Assembly: GCA_934613185.1 (NCBI GenBank)
Contig: CAKTSO010000070.1
Location: forward strand, 1 to 8,879
DNA from: an uncultured Clostridia bacterium
GTDB taxonomy: Bacteria; Bacillota; Clostridia; Christensenellales; Maliibacteriaceae
DNA: 8,879 nucleotides
Direction of reading: 5' to 3'
Shown here: positions 1 through 6,123 of the stretch, one piece after another
Layout of the letters: the number at the start of each line of letters is the position of its first letter
Position numbering within the stretch: the stretch's first letter is position 1
Notes under the pieces: model-generated
Database searches by the model: none
What the model was told of the DNA's origin: nothing
Seen by the model: only the letters and a program-made list of their open reading frames with translations
Made by a program: the position numbers and the translations under genes

Positions 1-451
1 ACCCAAGGCCGTTGAGCGTCCCCTGCATGCGGCTTTTGTAGGAATAACCGCCCGCGTCCTCGAACGCGTGGGAAAGCTGGTCGTAGCGCGCGGCGACGCG
101 TTCGTATTCCGCGCCCTGAACGAGCCCCATGCGGTGCTCCAGCTCGCGCAGTTCCTCTTCCATGGCGAACACGGGCGCGAACACGGCCAGAAGCTGCTCC
201 CAGACCGTGCCCTCGCCCGGCGGGCCGACGAGCTGTTCCAGATATCCCACGCGAACGCCGCGGGGGACGACGACCTGCCCCGAGTCGGGTGCATACTGCC
301 CCGTGATGACGCGCAGGAACGTGGATTTTCCCGCGCCGTTGCGGCCGACCAGGCCGATGCGGCTGCCCGATTCGACGGAAAGATCCGCGCCCTTTAAGAC
401 ATCGAGCGTGCCGAAACTTAAATTTATTTTCTGAGCATGCAGAACCTGCAT
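1..451 (-). CDS. ABC-F family ATP-binding protein, N-terminal part (cut by window edge)
   Basis: I translated the minus strand from ATG at 451; the frame stays open for 150 codons to the left edge, so only the start of the protein is present. It begins MQVLHAQKINLSFG and has a Walker A motif GRNGAGKST at residues 36-44, followed by a glutamate-rich helical stretch and LNGLG just before the edge, where ABC-F proteins have their first signature region. There are no membrane segments. ABC-F proteins are soluble twin-ATPase proteins that act on the ribosome (translation factors such as EttA, or antibiotic-protection proteins); the subtype cannot be told without the linker and second ATPase domain. 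The start is fixed by AAGGAG six bases upstream. It is divergent from the MmcQ/YjbR gene. The leader is short (about 50 nt), with little room for the long attenuators seen before some resistance ABC-F genes. Confidence 0.93.
   Translation of the reverse strand, partial: MQVLHAQKINLSFGTLDVLKGADLSVESGSRIGLVGRNGAGKSTFLRVITGQYAPDSGQVVVPRGVRVGYLEQLVGPPGEGTVWEQLLAVFAPVFAMEEELRELEHRMGLVQGAEYERVAARYDQLSHAFEDAGGYSYKSRMQGTLNGLG
437..451 (-). other. Small palindrome covering the ABC-F start codon
   Basis: The first 15 bases of the coding sequence read ATGCAG-GTT-CTGCAT, a 6-bp perfect inverted repeat with a 3-base loop whose 5' arm contains the start codon. In mRNA this could form a small hairpin that hides the AUG while the Shine-Dalgarno sequence stays free. 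The pairing is seen directly; any effect on initiation is inference, and a stem this short could be chance. Confidence 0.3.
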
Positions 452-505
452 AAGCGTCTCCTTGCGTTGAATTGCGCTGCATTCTATGGAATCAAAGCAC
501 TTTCT

Positions 506-534
506 ATTGTATCAAACAATGGCGCGGCGCGCAA
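506..534 (-). promoter_or_regulatory. Candidate promoter of the ABC-F gene
   Basis: On the minus strand TTGCGC (534-529) is followed after 17 bases by TACAAT (511-506), giving a start near 500 and a leader of about 50 nt. The -10 matches 5 of 6 consensus bases, the -35 only 3 of 6. A small inverted repeat ATTGT/ACAAT (506-510 and 516-520) overlaps the -10 and could be an operator, but it is short. Confidence 0.4.
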
Positions 535-541
535 AAAAATG

Positions 542-550
542 TGCTATACT
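542..550 (+). promoter_or_regulatory. Extended -10 promoter of the MmcQ/YjbR-like gene
   Basis: TGCTATACT fits the extended -10 pattern TGnTATAAT with one difference. No convincing -35 lies 17 bases upstream, which is usual for extended -10 promoters. Transcription would start near 557, only about 17 bases before the ATG at 574. It sits immediately beside the divergent ABC-F promoter. Confidence 0.5.
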
Positions 551-573
551 GGGCAAAAGGGAGGAGGGAAACA

Positions 574-906
574 ATGGAAAAGCGGCGCTGGATCGATTTT
601 TGCCTGCAATTTGCGGACGCATACGAAGACCATCCCTTTGACCTCGACCCGAACGCGGCCGACGCGTGGACGCTTGCGCGCCATCGAACAAACAAAAAGA
701 CGTTCGCGTTTATCTACGAGCGCGGCGGGCTTTGCATCAATTTGAAATGCGATCCGGACGAAAGCGAGTTTTTGCGCAAACTCTATCCGTCGATCACGCC
801 GGGGTATCACATGAACAAGCGTCACTGGATCACCGTCCGCCCGGGCGAGATCCCCGAAGACGTGATCCGCGCTCTGATCGGGAAAAGCTACGAGCTGACA
901 AAATAA
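574..906 (+). CDS. MmcQ/YjbR family protein
   Basis: A 110-residue protein starting MEKRRWIDFCLQF and ending YELTK. The frame is open further upstream to an ATG at 472, but ATG 574 has AGGAGG (562-567) six bases before it and is preceded by a promoter at 542-550, so the shorter form is chosen. The length and the motifs are those of the MmcQ/YjbR family: an aromatic segment TFAFIYERGGLCINLKC in the first half, then PGYHMNKRHWITV around residues 83-95, which is the family hallmark, and a C-terminal helix after PEDVIRALI. The family has a double-wing fold thought to bind DNA; its biological role is not settled, so I give no gene symbol. There are no signal peptide or membrane segments. It is a single-gene unit divergent from the ABC-F gene, and its 3' end leads directly into the structured element at 920-1198. 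Confidence 0.88.
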   Translation: MEKRRWIDFCLQFADAYEDHPFDLDPNAADAWTLARHRTNKKTFAFIYERGGLCINLKCDPDESEFLRKLYPSITPGYHMNKRHWITVRPGEIPEDVIRALIGKSYELTK

Positions 907-919
907 AAATGCGCGAGAA

Positions 920-1198
920 AGCTGCTTCCAGATAAGAAAACAATCGTTAAAAAATACGGCATAACGTGCGAATCCCGTTACTCTACTATAAGTTTGTCTT
1001 CAAATTAAAAGTAGAGATGATAGAATTCGTATCATCAAATGCCGTATTTTTTGATGCTTGCAATTTTGAGATAGAGATTTTTCGATTTTGGCTAAGTGAA
1101 AAACACAGGCGACGCCGGAAGCGTCGTCGAGGCTTTTCACAACGCCAAAACGGAAAAGATCAGCTCAAAATCGGGTATTTTCTTATCTGGAGGCAGCT
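920..1198 (+). ncRNA. Candidate large structured RNA or RNA-forming mobile repeat, family not recognised
   Basis: This 279-base gene-free stretch is 39% GC, far below its neighbours, and about three quarters of its bases can be paired by hand. P1, 920-940 with 1178-1198: 21 pairs, one U.G. P2, 941-943 with 1058-1060 and 945-962 with 1039-1056: 21 pairs, one U-C mismatch, two G.U. P2 encloses three hairpins: 963-966/976-979; 981-987/1010-1016 with an inner hairpin 991-996/1001-1006; and 1017-1022/1030-1035. A long arm follows: P4 1063-1070/1164-1171; P5 1076-1084/1151-1161 and 1086-1092/1144-1150 with small bulges; P6 1096-1102/1134-1140; P7 1108-1115/1121-1128 with loop CGGAA. All imperfect pairs are G.U on the plus strand and would be A.C on the minus, which favours plus-strand RNA. 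I see no SRP, RNase P, tmRNA, 6S or group II domain V signatures. A miniature inverted-repeat element is the main alternative; no clear target duplication flanks it. Confidence 0.6.
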
Positions 1199-1243
1199 AA
1201 GTAAAACACTTCTCACGCATTTTTTAATTTTTAAATCAACGCG

Positions 1244-2560
1244 TTATTCTCCCGCCTCGATCCGCCTGGCGATGCGCATGAGTCCGTAGAGCGCGGCGTC
1301 GCGGTGCGGCGCGGTGCAGACGGGAAGGTGCGCGGTGCGCTCGAGCCGCTCGTGCAGCGCGGGGAGCTTGGAAAGCCGCCCGCCGCAGAGGATCAGCCGA
1401 TCGATCGCGTCGTTATGCCCGCGAAGCCTGGCGATGGGGCCGGCGTAAGCCTCGGCAAGGGAATCCAGCGCGGCGCAGAACAGGTTTGCCGCGGTGAGGT
1501 TTGTCCCCGAGATGCTCTCGACCGCGCCCTCGCCCATGCCGATGTAAAAATCGGGCTTGACGTGCAGGCTCTGCGTGTCTTTGCGAAGGTTCGAAAGAAG
1601 CGCGCTCCAGATGTCCTGCGTCTCGGGCTCCTTGCCCGTGATGAGGCGGACGCTGTCGCGCAGAAGCTCGATGACGACGTCGAGCACGCGGCCGCCGGGC
1701 TGGCGGGTGATCGTCATCAGGCACTGATTTTCAAAATACGGGCGCACTTCCATGTCGGCCTTGACGTATCCCGGCGCGACGGCGCAGATGATCGTCGCGG
1801 TGCCGATCGTCAGCGACACGGCGTGCTCGATCCCTTCGCCCGAGCCGTAGACACTGGCCTGATGATCGCCGATGGCGGCGAAAAGCGGCACGCCGCGATG
1901 CGCTCCGAGCGGCTCCGTCTCGCGGACGATGTCGGGGAATGCGAGCTCCCGCACGCCGACGGCGTCGATCACGCGCTCGTTCCAGGTGCCGTCCGCGGCG
2001 ACGGCGAAGCCCGTGGAGGCCGCGTCCGTCAGGTGACAGGCGTGGCGGTGTTCGTCGCTCAAATGCGAGATCAAAAAGCTGCCGAGCGTCTCAAACCGCG
2101 CGCCGGTCAAATCGAGCGATTCGTGACGCAGCAGGGAAAACAGGCTGCACGCGGCGATGCCGGCCTTAAAGCGCGTCCCCATGCGGAGCGTCTCTTCGCG
2201 GCCGAGCATGTCGTAGAGGCGGGACGTGTCGGTGACGCCGCCTTCATCGGGCACGTCGGCGCGCGCGTCCTGCCAGGTGACGTAGGGCGTGATGGGCTCG
2301 CCGCCGCGCGTCAGAATAAAGCCGTGCATCTGCGTGGAGAAGAAGACGCCGCCGAAATCGGGGCATTCGTCGATCGCGCGGTCGAGCATGGTCTCCACGT
2401 CGCGAAGAAGAAGCGACGCGTCGAGCGCATAATGGCCGCGCGGCGCCTCCAGGCGCGGGAGCGTCGGGCGGTAGTCGATCGTTTCCGCCGTGTTTTGTTC
2501 GGAATCCAGAACGGCGAGCTTGGTGTAGGACGAGCCGATGTCAAATGCAATATAACGCAT
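1244..2560 (-). CDS. FGGY-family carbohydrate kinase
   Basis: A 438-residue cytoplasmic kinase expected to phosphorylate a sugar with ATP. The N-terminal phosphate-1 loop is YIAFDIGSSYTKLAV (D7, G9, T13, K14). STQMHG at 75-80 and WQDAR at 96-100 form the substrate side in FGGY kinases. IGDHQASVYG at 230-239 carries the presumed catalytic base D232. LTIGTATIICAV (250-261) is the second phosphate-binding strand-turn. CGGRLSKLP (392-400) and DAALYG (421-426) form the adenosine site. The length is slightly short for the family (about 450-520), with an abbreviated middle and C-terminus. The STQMHG and WQDAR wording recalls sedoheptulokinase-like members, but the substrate cannot be fixed from sequence alone and no transporter or isomerase lies beside it. 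The start is ATG 2560 with GGAGG at 2575-2571, ten bases away. It is probably transcribed from the promoter inside the hairpin at 2597-2635, and it converges on the structured element at 920-1198. Confidence 0.9.
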   Translation of the reverse strand: MRYIAFDIGSSYTKLAVLDSEQNTAETIDYRPTLPRLEAPRGHYALDASLLLRDVETMLDRAIDECPDFGGVFFSTQMHGFILTRGGEPITPYVTWQDARADVPDEGGVTDTSRLYDMLGREETLRMGTRFKAGIAACSLFSLLRHESLDLTGARFETLGSFLISHLSDEHRHACHLTDAASTGFAVAADGTWNERVIDAVGVRELAFPDIVRETEPLGAHRGVPLFAAIGDHQASVYGSGEGIEHAVSLTIGTATIICAVAPGYVKADMEVRPYFENQCLMTITRQPGGRVLDVVIELLRDSVRLITGKEPETQDIWSALLSNLRKDTQSLHVKPDFYIGMGEGAVESISGTNLTAANLFCAALDSLAEAYAGPIARLRGHNDAIDRLILCGGRLSKLPALHERLERTAHLPVCTAPHRDAALYGLMRIARRIEAGE

Positions 2561-2596
2561 GGCGCATGTTCCTCCGTCGGGCGGTTTTGGGCATGG

Positions 2597-2635
2597 AAAA
2601 AGCCGATATGCTATGGAATATTATAGCATATCGGC
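2597..2635 (-). terminator. Rho-independent terminator of the glycosyltransferase gene
   Basis: The arms 2602-2614 and 2623-2635 are a perfect 13-bp inverted repeat (two further G.T pairs possible) around a short loop. On the minus strand the stem is followed at once by TTTTT (2601-2597). It lies about 30 bases after the glycosyltransferase stop. No T-run follows on the plus strand, so it works in one direction. The upper half of the stem also contains a promoter element for the next gene. Confidence 0.75.
2620..2628 (-). promoter_or_regulatory. Extended -10 promoter for the FGGY kinase, inside the terminator hairpin
   Basis: The minus strand reads TGCTATAAT, an exact match to the extended -10 consensus. 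Transcription would start near 2613, giving a leader of about 50 nt before ATG 2560. There is no good -35 at 17 bases. Because the -10 lies across the loop and one arm of a 13-bp palindrome, the palindrome could also act as an operator. The sequence match is seen; promoter use is inferred. Confidence 0.5.
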
Positions 2636-2663
2636 GAAGAAAACGGAATTGTCCGGCATGCGA

Positions 2664-3935
2664 TCAGTCGATCGTCATTTTCCGCGAGGGGGAAAGAGGG
2701 GCCATTTTAACGCCGTGGCGGATGGGGAGCCACTCGACCTTGCGGAAGAACGCCGCGACGGTGATCGGCAGATAGGTGAACATGAACGCGGGGAACGTCA
2801 CGATCGACAGGAGCTTCCGCGCGGCGGTCGCATGAATGCGCTTCCACTGCGTGAAGACGGTGATCGCGCCCAGGATCATAAACAGAACGCTGCCGTTGAA
2901 CAGGGATTGCAGGACGCTGATCGCGGGGACGGCGAGAGGCAGCCCGAGCAAAAAGGCGACGGCGAGCGCGGCGGCGTTGAACACAATGCTGCCGATGGAA
3001 AGCACCATCGCGGGGATGATGTTCATGCTCATGTCAAAGCACGAGAACGCGTTTTTGCCGAACATGCCGCGCACGAGGCGCAGGCCGTATTTTCGAAAGA
3101 CCTGCAAATAGCCCTTTGCCCAGCGCATCCTCTGGCGGCAGGACTGGCGGAAGCTTTCGGGCTGCTCGTCGTAGACGACGGCGTCCTTGCAATAGCCGAT
3201 TTTTTCGCCGCGAAGGATATTGACGACGGAAAACTCGATGTCCTCCGTCAAAAGATAAAACTTCCAGCCGCCGCATTGTTCGAGCACTTCACGGCTGAAC
3301 AGAAAGCCCGTGCCGGACACGGCGCAGGAAGACCCGAGCAGCATGCGCGCGTGGTTCAAATACTCGCTTTCGCGCAGAAACCACAGCGCGTAGCCCGCGC
3401 TGACCCAGTTTGCGCCGTAGTTTTTGGAGTTGCGGTAGCTTGTGACGATCCCGTAGCCGTCCGAAAACGTCTCGTTCATGCGGGAGATATAATCGGCGGA
3501 CAGGATATTGTCCGCATCGAAGACGAAAAAGCCGTCGAAGGCGTCGGGGCCGAAGTCGCAGCGGATGTGCCGCAGAAGAAAGTCCATCGCATACCCCTTG
3601 CCGACCAGCTTTTTGTTCTGCCGTTCATAGACGGTCGCGCCGCATTCGCGTGCGATGCGGGCGGTCGAATCGGTGCAGTTGTCGGCGGCGACGAAAATGC
3701 GCACGAGCTCGGACGGATAATCCTGCGCCTGAATGCTTCGAATCAGATCGGCGATGACTGCTTCTTCGTTGCGCGCGCAGATCAAAACGGCAAAACGGTG
3801 CAATTTGGCGGTGGTGTGGGGGCGGTCGCGTTTCATGTGCACGAGCGGGATATACAAAAACTGGTAGCTGTAACAGACAAAAAAGACGATCCCGATGACA
3901 AAGTTGACGGTTTTGACGACGTCGAAGAGTTCCAT
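2664..3935 (-). CDS. Membrane-bound glycosyltransferase, family 2
   Basis: A 423-residue inverting glycosyltransferase with the cellulose-synthase/NodC-like arrangement. One N-terminal membrane segment (about residues 11-31) is followed by a GT-A domain: FAVLICARNEE at 48-58 opens the nucleotide-sugar site, FVAADNCTDST at 81-91, DAD at 140-142 is the metal-binding DxD, LLTEDIEF at 228-235 holds the catalytic-base region (TED), and QRMRW at 268-272 is the QxxRW acceptor motif. Three or four C-terminal membrane segments follow (roughly 305-330, 333-360, 376-397). The family extends surface or wall polysaccharides or transfers sugars to lipids at the cytoplasmic face; donor and acceptor are not predictable here. 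The start ATG 3935 is preceded by AAAGGAGG, about 11 bases away, which is slightly long. It is monocistronic: promoter at 4001-4009, terminator at 2597-2635. Confidence 0.92.
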   Translation of the reverse strand: MELFDVVKTVNFVIGIVFFVCYSYQFLYIPLVHMKRDRPHTTAKLHRFAVLICARNEEAVIADLIRSIQAQDYPSELVRIFVAADNCTDSTARIARECGATVYERQNKKLVGKGYAMDFLLRHIRCDFGPDAFDGFFVFDADNILSADYISRMNETFSDGYGIVTSYRNSKNYGANWVSAGYALWFLRESEYLNHARMLLGSSCAVSGTGFLFSREVLEQCGGWKFYLLTEDIEFSVVNILRGEKIGYCKDAVVYDEQPESFRQSCRQRMRWAKGYLQVFRKYGLRLVRGMFGKNAFSCFDMSMNIIPAMVLSIGSIVFNAAALAVAFLLGLPLAVPAISVLQSLFNGSVLFMILGAITVFTQWKRIHATAARKLLSIVTFPAFMFTYLPITVAAFFRKVEWLPIRHGVKMAPLSPSRKMTID

Positions 3936-4000
3936 GCTTGTTCCGGCCTCCTTTTGACCTGCCTTTTGCTTTGCCTGGTCCGCCGAGCGGAACCGATATC

Positions 4001-4009
4001 AGTATAACA
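4001..4009 (-). promoter_or_regulatory. Extended -10 promoter of the glycosyltransferase gene
   Basis: On the minus strand TGTTATACT matches TGnTATAAT with one change. Transcription would start near 3994 and give a leader of about 60 nt. The -35 region is poor. Just upstream (4011-4036) is an inverted repeat GAAACAC/GTGTTTC around a T-rich spacer with a repeated GTGTTT, which could be a regulator site; that part is only a guess. Confidence 0.5.
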
Positions 4010-4110
4010 TGAAACACTTTTTTGTGTTTGTGTTTCTCATAAACGGCGCATTAGTTTTTGCAAAAGACCGTCTTGCGATTTTCTTAAGGGGCGCACGGAC
4101 CCGCGCAGAA

Positions 4111-4139
4111 TTGACGCGGCGCGCAAAAAAGAGTAAATT
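4111..4139 (+). promoter_or_regulatory. Promoter of the propeller-like/CvpA unit
   Basis: TTGACG (4111-4116), a 17-base spacer, then TAAATT (4134-4139): 5 of 6 and 4 of 6 consensus matches at ideal spacing. The start would be near 4146, giving a leader of about 40 nt before the TTG at 4189. It is divergent from the glycosyltransferase promoter, about 100 bases away. Confidence 0.6.
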
Positions 4140-4188
4140 AAGAAGCGGAAACCGAATGAAAAACGAGCGAAAAAAGGAGGGATGCGTC

Positions 4189-5256
4189 TTGAATCGTCAC
4201 CCGATCCCGCGGCGCGGCATGCCGGCGCGGATGCGGCGCTTTTTGATCGTGCTGGCGGTGCTGGCGGTCGCGGCGGCGGCCGCGGTCACGACGATCCTTC
4301 TTTTGCGGGACGCCGTGATCCCCGCGGGCGCGGCGGCGAAAGTCGCGGTCGTCGGGCGGCGTGTCGCGGCGTTGGAAAACGGACGCGTGACGCTTTACAC
4401 CCTCCGCGGGAAGACGCGCGCGGAATTTGACGCGCCCGGCGCGGAAGCGCTCGATGCGTCGGACGGCCTCGGCGCGGCATGGGGCAAACACGATGCGTAT
4501 TTGTTCACGCCGTCGGGCAAGGTGCGTGCGCACGTTACGGCGGACGATCCGATCGTGCGCGTCTCCTGCGGCGCGGGCGTGTGGGCGGTCGCGACGTTAA
4601 GCGACGGCGGCGCGTGCGCGGTGACGCTCTATGACGCCTATGCCAACCAAATCGACCGCATCACAAACGAGGACTTTGCCGACGGCGACGTCTTCGTCGA
4701 CGCGGGGCTTTCGAAAAGCCGCCTCTGGGTGCTTTGCATGAACACCTCCGGTGCGCAGACGGACAGCCGCATTTATTTTTTCGACGCCGCGAAAAGCGCG
4801 CTTTTGGCGCGCATCGACGCGCCGGGGCAGACGATCGCCGCCGTGGCCGCGGACGAAAATTGCGTTTTTGCAATAGGAACCAAACAGATAATATGCTATA
4901 ATCATAGCGGTATCCGCCAGTGGCAGCGCGCCTGGGAGGGCCTGTCTCTTTCGGCGCGGGGGCAAAGCGGCGGCAGCGCGGCGCTCGTGTTTTCCTATGA
5001 CGGAAACGCGGACGCAAGAGTGTTGTATCGCGGACAGGAGACGACGCTTTCCGATCTGTCCGGCGCCGTCTGCGTCTCGTCGTCCGGCGCGCTGTATTAC
5101 GCGCGCGGCGCGACGCTCACGCGATGCCGGCTTGACAATATCTCCGCCGTGCAAAAGGAAAGGACGTTCGACACGGCGGTGCAGACAATTCTTGCCGCTT
5201 CGGCGCGGCGCATCGTCGTCTTCGACGGGGCGCGGTGGCAAAGCTGCGCGATGTGA
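4189..5256 (+). CDS. Membrane-anchored beta-propeller-like protein (DUF5711-like)
   Basis: Read from TTG 4189 the product is 355 residues. The frame extends upstream, with an in-frame ATG at 4156, but AGGAGG (4175-4180) lies eight bases before TTG 4189, and ATG 4156 has no good ribosome site. The N-terminus is basic (RHPIPRR, RMRR), followed by one hydrophobic segment at about 18-39 (FLIVLAVLAV and onwards), so the body is probably outside the membrane. The body is a run of short strand-turn repeats such as VAVVGRRVAALENGRVTLYTLRGK, LFTPSGKVRAHV, VYFFDAAKSALLARIDA-like units and IICYNHSGIRQWQR, the pattern of WD40/PQQ-like propellers. There are no catalytic residues to point at. Its position directly before CvpA recalls the DUF5711 proteins of Clostridia; that name is a recollection, not a search result. 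A sensing or scaffolding role is possible but unproven. Confidence 0.75.
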   Translation: MNRHPIPRRGMPARMRRFLIVLAVLAVAAAAAVTTILLLRDAVIPAGAAAKVAVVGRRVAALENGRVTLYTLRGKTRAEFDAPGAEALDASDGLGAAWGKHDAYLFTPSGKVRAHVTADDPIVRVSCGAGVWAVATLSDGGACAVTLYDAYANQIDRITNEDFADGDVFVDAGLSKSRLWVLCMNTSGAQTDSRIYFFDAAKSALLARIDAPGQTIAAVAADENCVFAIGTKQIICYNHSGIRQWQRAWEGLSLSARGQSGGSAALVFSYDGNADARVLYRGQETTLSDLSGAVCVSSSGALYYARGATLTRCRLDNISAVQKERTFDTAVQTILAASARRIVVFDGARWQSCAM

Positions 5257-5269
5257 CCGCAATCTATAC

Positions 5270-5282
5270 AGTAAATTAAGAA
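5270..5282 (+). promoter_or_regulatory. Second copy of AGTAAATTAAGAA, possible internal promoter
   Basis: The 13 bases at 5270-5282 are identical to 4132-4144, where they form the -10 region of the promoter before the upstream gene. Here they lie in the 66-base gap before the CvpA gene, with no recognisable -35. It could be a weak internal promoter or a chance match of an A/T-rich word. Confidence 0.25.
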
Positions 5283-5322
5283 AGAAGCCCCAACAAAACG
5301 GCTTTGAAAAAGGAGAAACACC

Positions 5323-6042
5323 GTGGGTTTTAATTTGATCGACCTTGCCATTATCGGCGTGATCGCGATCTTCGCGCTCGTCGGCTGGTATCGCGGCTTT
5401 CTGTCCAGCCTGATGCATTTCGGCTCGACGCTTTTGTCGCTGATCGTCTCGGGCATCGGTTATCGCCAGCTCGCCCGCTTTGCGATCAACAAGTTCGACG
5501 CGCTTTCCTTCACGCTTCAGTTTACCGACGCCGCCGAGGCCATCGGCGACATCGAGCTTTCGCGCACCGTCGTCGCCACCGCGACCGACGCGCAGATCGC
5601 GACGGCGTTGCAAAACTGCGAGCTGCCGAATTTCATGGCGCGCCTCGTGGAGAAAAACATTCACGCGCAGGCTTTTTCCGACATCGGACTTGCCACGATC
5701 GAAGAGTATTTCAACCAGACCATGGCAATCGCCGTGCTTCACGTCGTCTGTTACGTCGCGCTGTTCGTTTTGGCGTTCATCCTCTTTGAATTGATCGTCA
5801 GCATGATCAACGCGCTCATCCGTCCTCCCGTCCTTCGCCAGTTCGACTCGCTGGCGGGCGCGGGCGTCGGCCTTCTGATCGGCATTTTGTGCGTGCGCGT
5901 GGTGTTCATGCTCGTGCCGACGGGGCTTTCGCTCATGGCGATCGACCAGATCAAAGAGTGGTTCACGGGCAGCGCCGTCGGCTCGATCTTCTATCGATCG
6001 GGCTTCCTGCTGCGCGGCATCAAGGGGACGCTTCTGCACTGA
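5323..6042 (+). CDS. CvpA family membrane protein
   Basis: A 239-residue integral membrane protein with a GTG start at 5323, supported by AAGGAG seven bases upstream. The N-terminal pair of membrane segments (about 5-24 and 29-47) is joined by GWYRGF (21-26), the conserved turn of CvpA proteins. A soluble segment of about 85 residues follows (48-133), longer than in E. coli CvpA. Then come two more membrane segments (about 134-160 and 175-200), the latter with the glycine-rich FDSLAGAGVGLLIGIL typical of the family. In E. coli, CvpA is needed for colicin V production; in Firmicutes the role is not settled and envelope stress or transport is suspected. It follows the propeller-like gene by 66 bases and is probably co-transcribed, which suggests the two products act together at the membrane (inference). 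Confidence 0.85.
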   Translation: MGFNLIDLAIIGVIAIFALVGWYRGFLSSLMHFGSTLLSLIVSGIGYRQLARFAINKFDALSFTLQFTDAAEAIGDIELSRTVVATATDAQIATALQNCELPNFMARLVEKNIHAQAFSDIGLATIEEYFNQTMAIAVLHVVCYVALFVLAFILFELIVSMINALIRPPVLRQFDSLAGAGVGLLIGILCVRVVFMLVPTGLSLMAIDQIKEWFTGSAVGSIFYRSGFLLRGIKGTLLH

Positions 6043-6065
6043 CGCAGGGAAAATTTTAACGTGAA

Positions 6066-6103
6066 GAAATGCCGACGAAGCATTTCCGATAAATCATTTT
6101 TTT
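6066..6103 (+). terminator. Weak terminator-like hairpin after the CvpA gene
   Basis: GAAATGC (6066-6072) and GCATTTC (6080-6086) form a perfect 7-bp stem. A run of seven T (6097-6103) follows, but only ten bases after the stem, so this is not a classic intrinsic terminator. It may reduce read-through into the dehydrogenase gene or be a leader structure of that gene. The T-run sits just before the AGGAG at 6110-6114. Confidence 0.3.
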
Positions 6104-6123
6104 AAGAACAGGAGTGTACAGCA

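Noticed and set aside
1..434. Plus-strand frames at 68-397 and 129-434
   Set aside because: They lie opposite the ABC-F gene, whose Walker A and start region are unambiguous on the minus strand.
1105..1130. SRP RNA domain IV, suggested by GCCGGAAGC near the arm tip
   Set aside because: The SRP tip needs the asymmetric loop motifs around GGAA (GUCAGG and AAGCAGCC type), which are absent; here a plain CGACGC/GCGTCG stem closes the loop.
920..1198. Retron ncRNA (paired ends and internal hairpins)
   Set aside because: Outer pairing and hairpins resemble an msr-msd layout, but no reverse transcriptase lies in the window and both neighbouring genes are unrelated.
966..1289. Plus-strand open frame of 107 codons over the structured element
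   Set aside because: It has no ribosome binding site, runs across the paired arms and into the antisense end of the kinase, and its sequence follows the inverted repeats rather than any protein pattern.
1304..2626. Plus-strand open frame of 440 codons opposite the FGGY kinase
   Set aside because: It is a codon-bias shadow in GC-rich DNA: the antisense kinase has clear family motifs, while this frame has low-complexity Arg/Ala/Asp/Gly-rich sequence and no ribosome site.
2559..4007. Plus-strand open frame of 482 codons opposite the glycosyltransferase
   Set aside because: It mirrors the glycosyltransferase gene, has compositional rather than protein-like sequence, and runs through that gene's terminator and promoter.
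4182..4430. 82-codon frame from ATG 4182
   Set aside because: The ATG is only one base after AGGAGG, too close for initiation, and the frame is an out-of-frame shadow of the propeller-like gene.
4597..6039. Minus-strand open frame of 480 codons across two genes
   Set aside because: It spans the propeller-like gene, the intergenic gap and the CvpA gene in antisense and is Arg/Asp/His-rich with no motif; both plus-strand genes have good starts and membrane segments.
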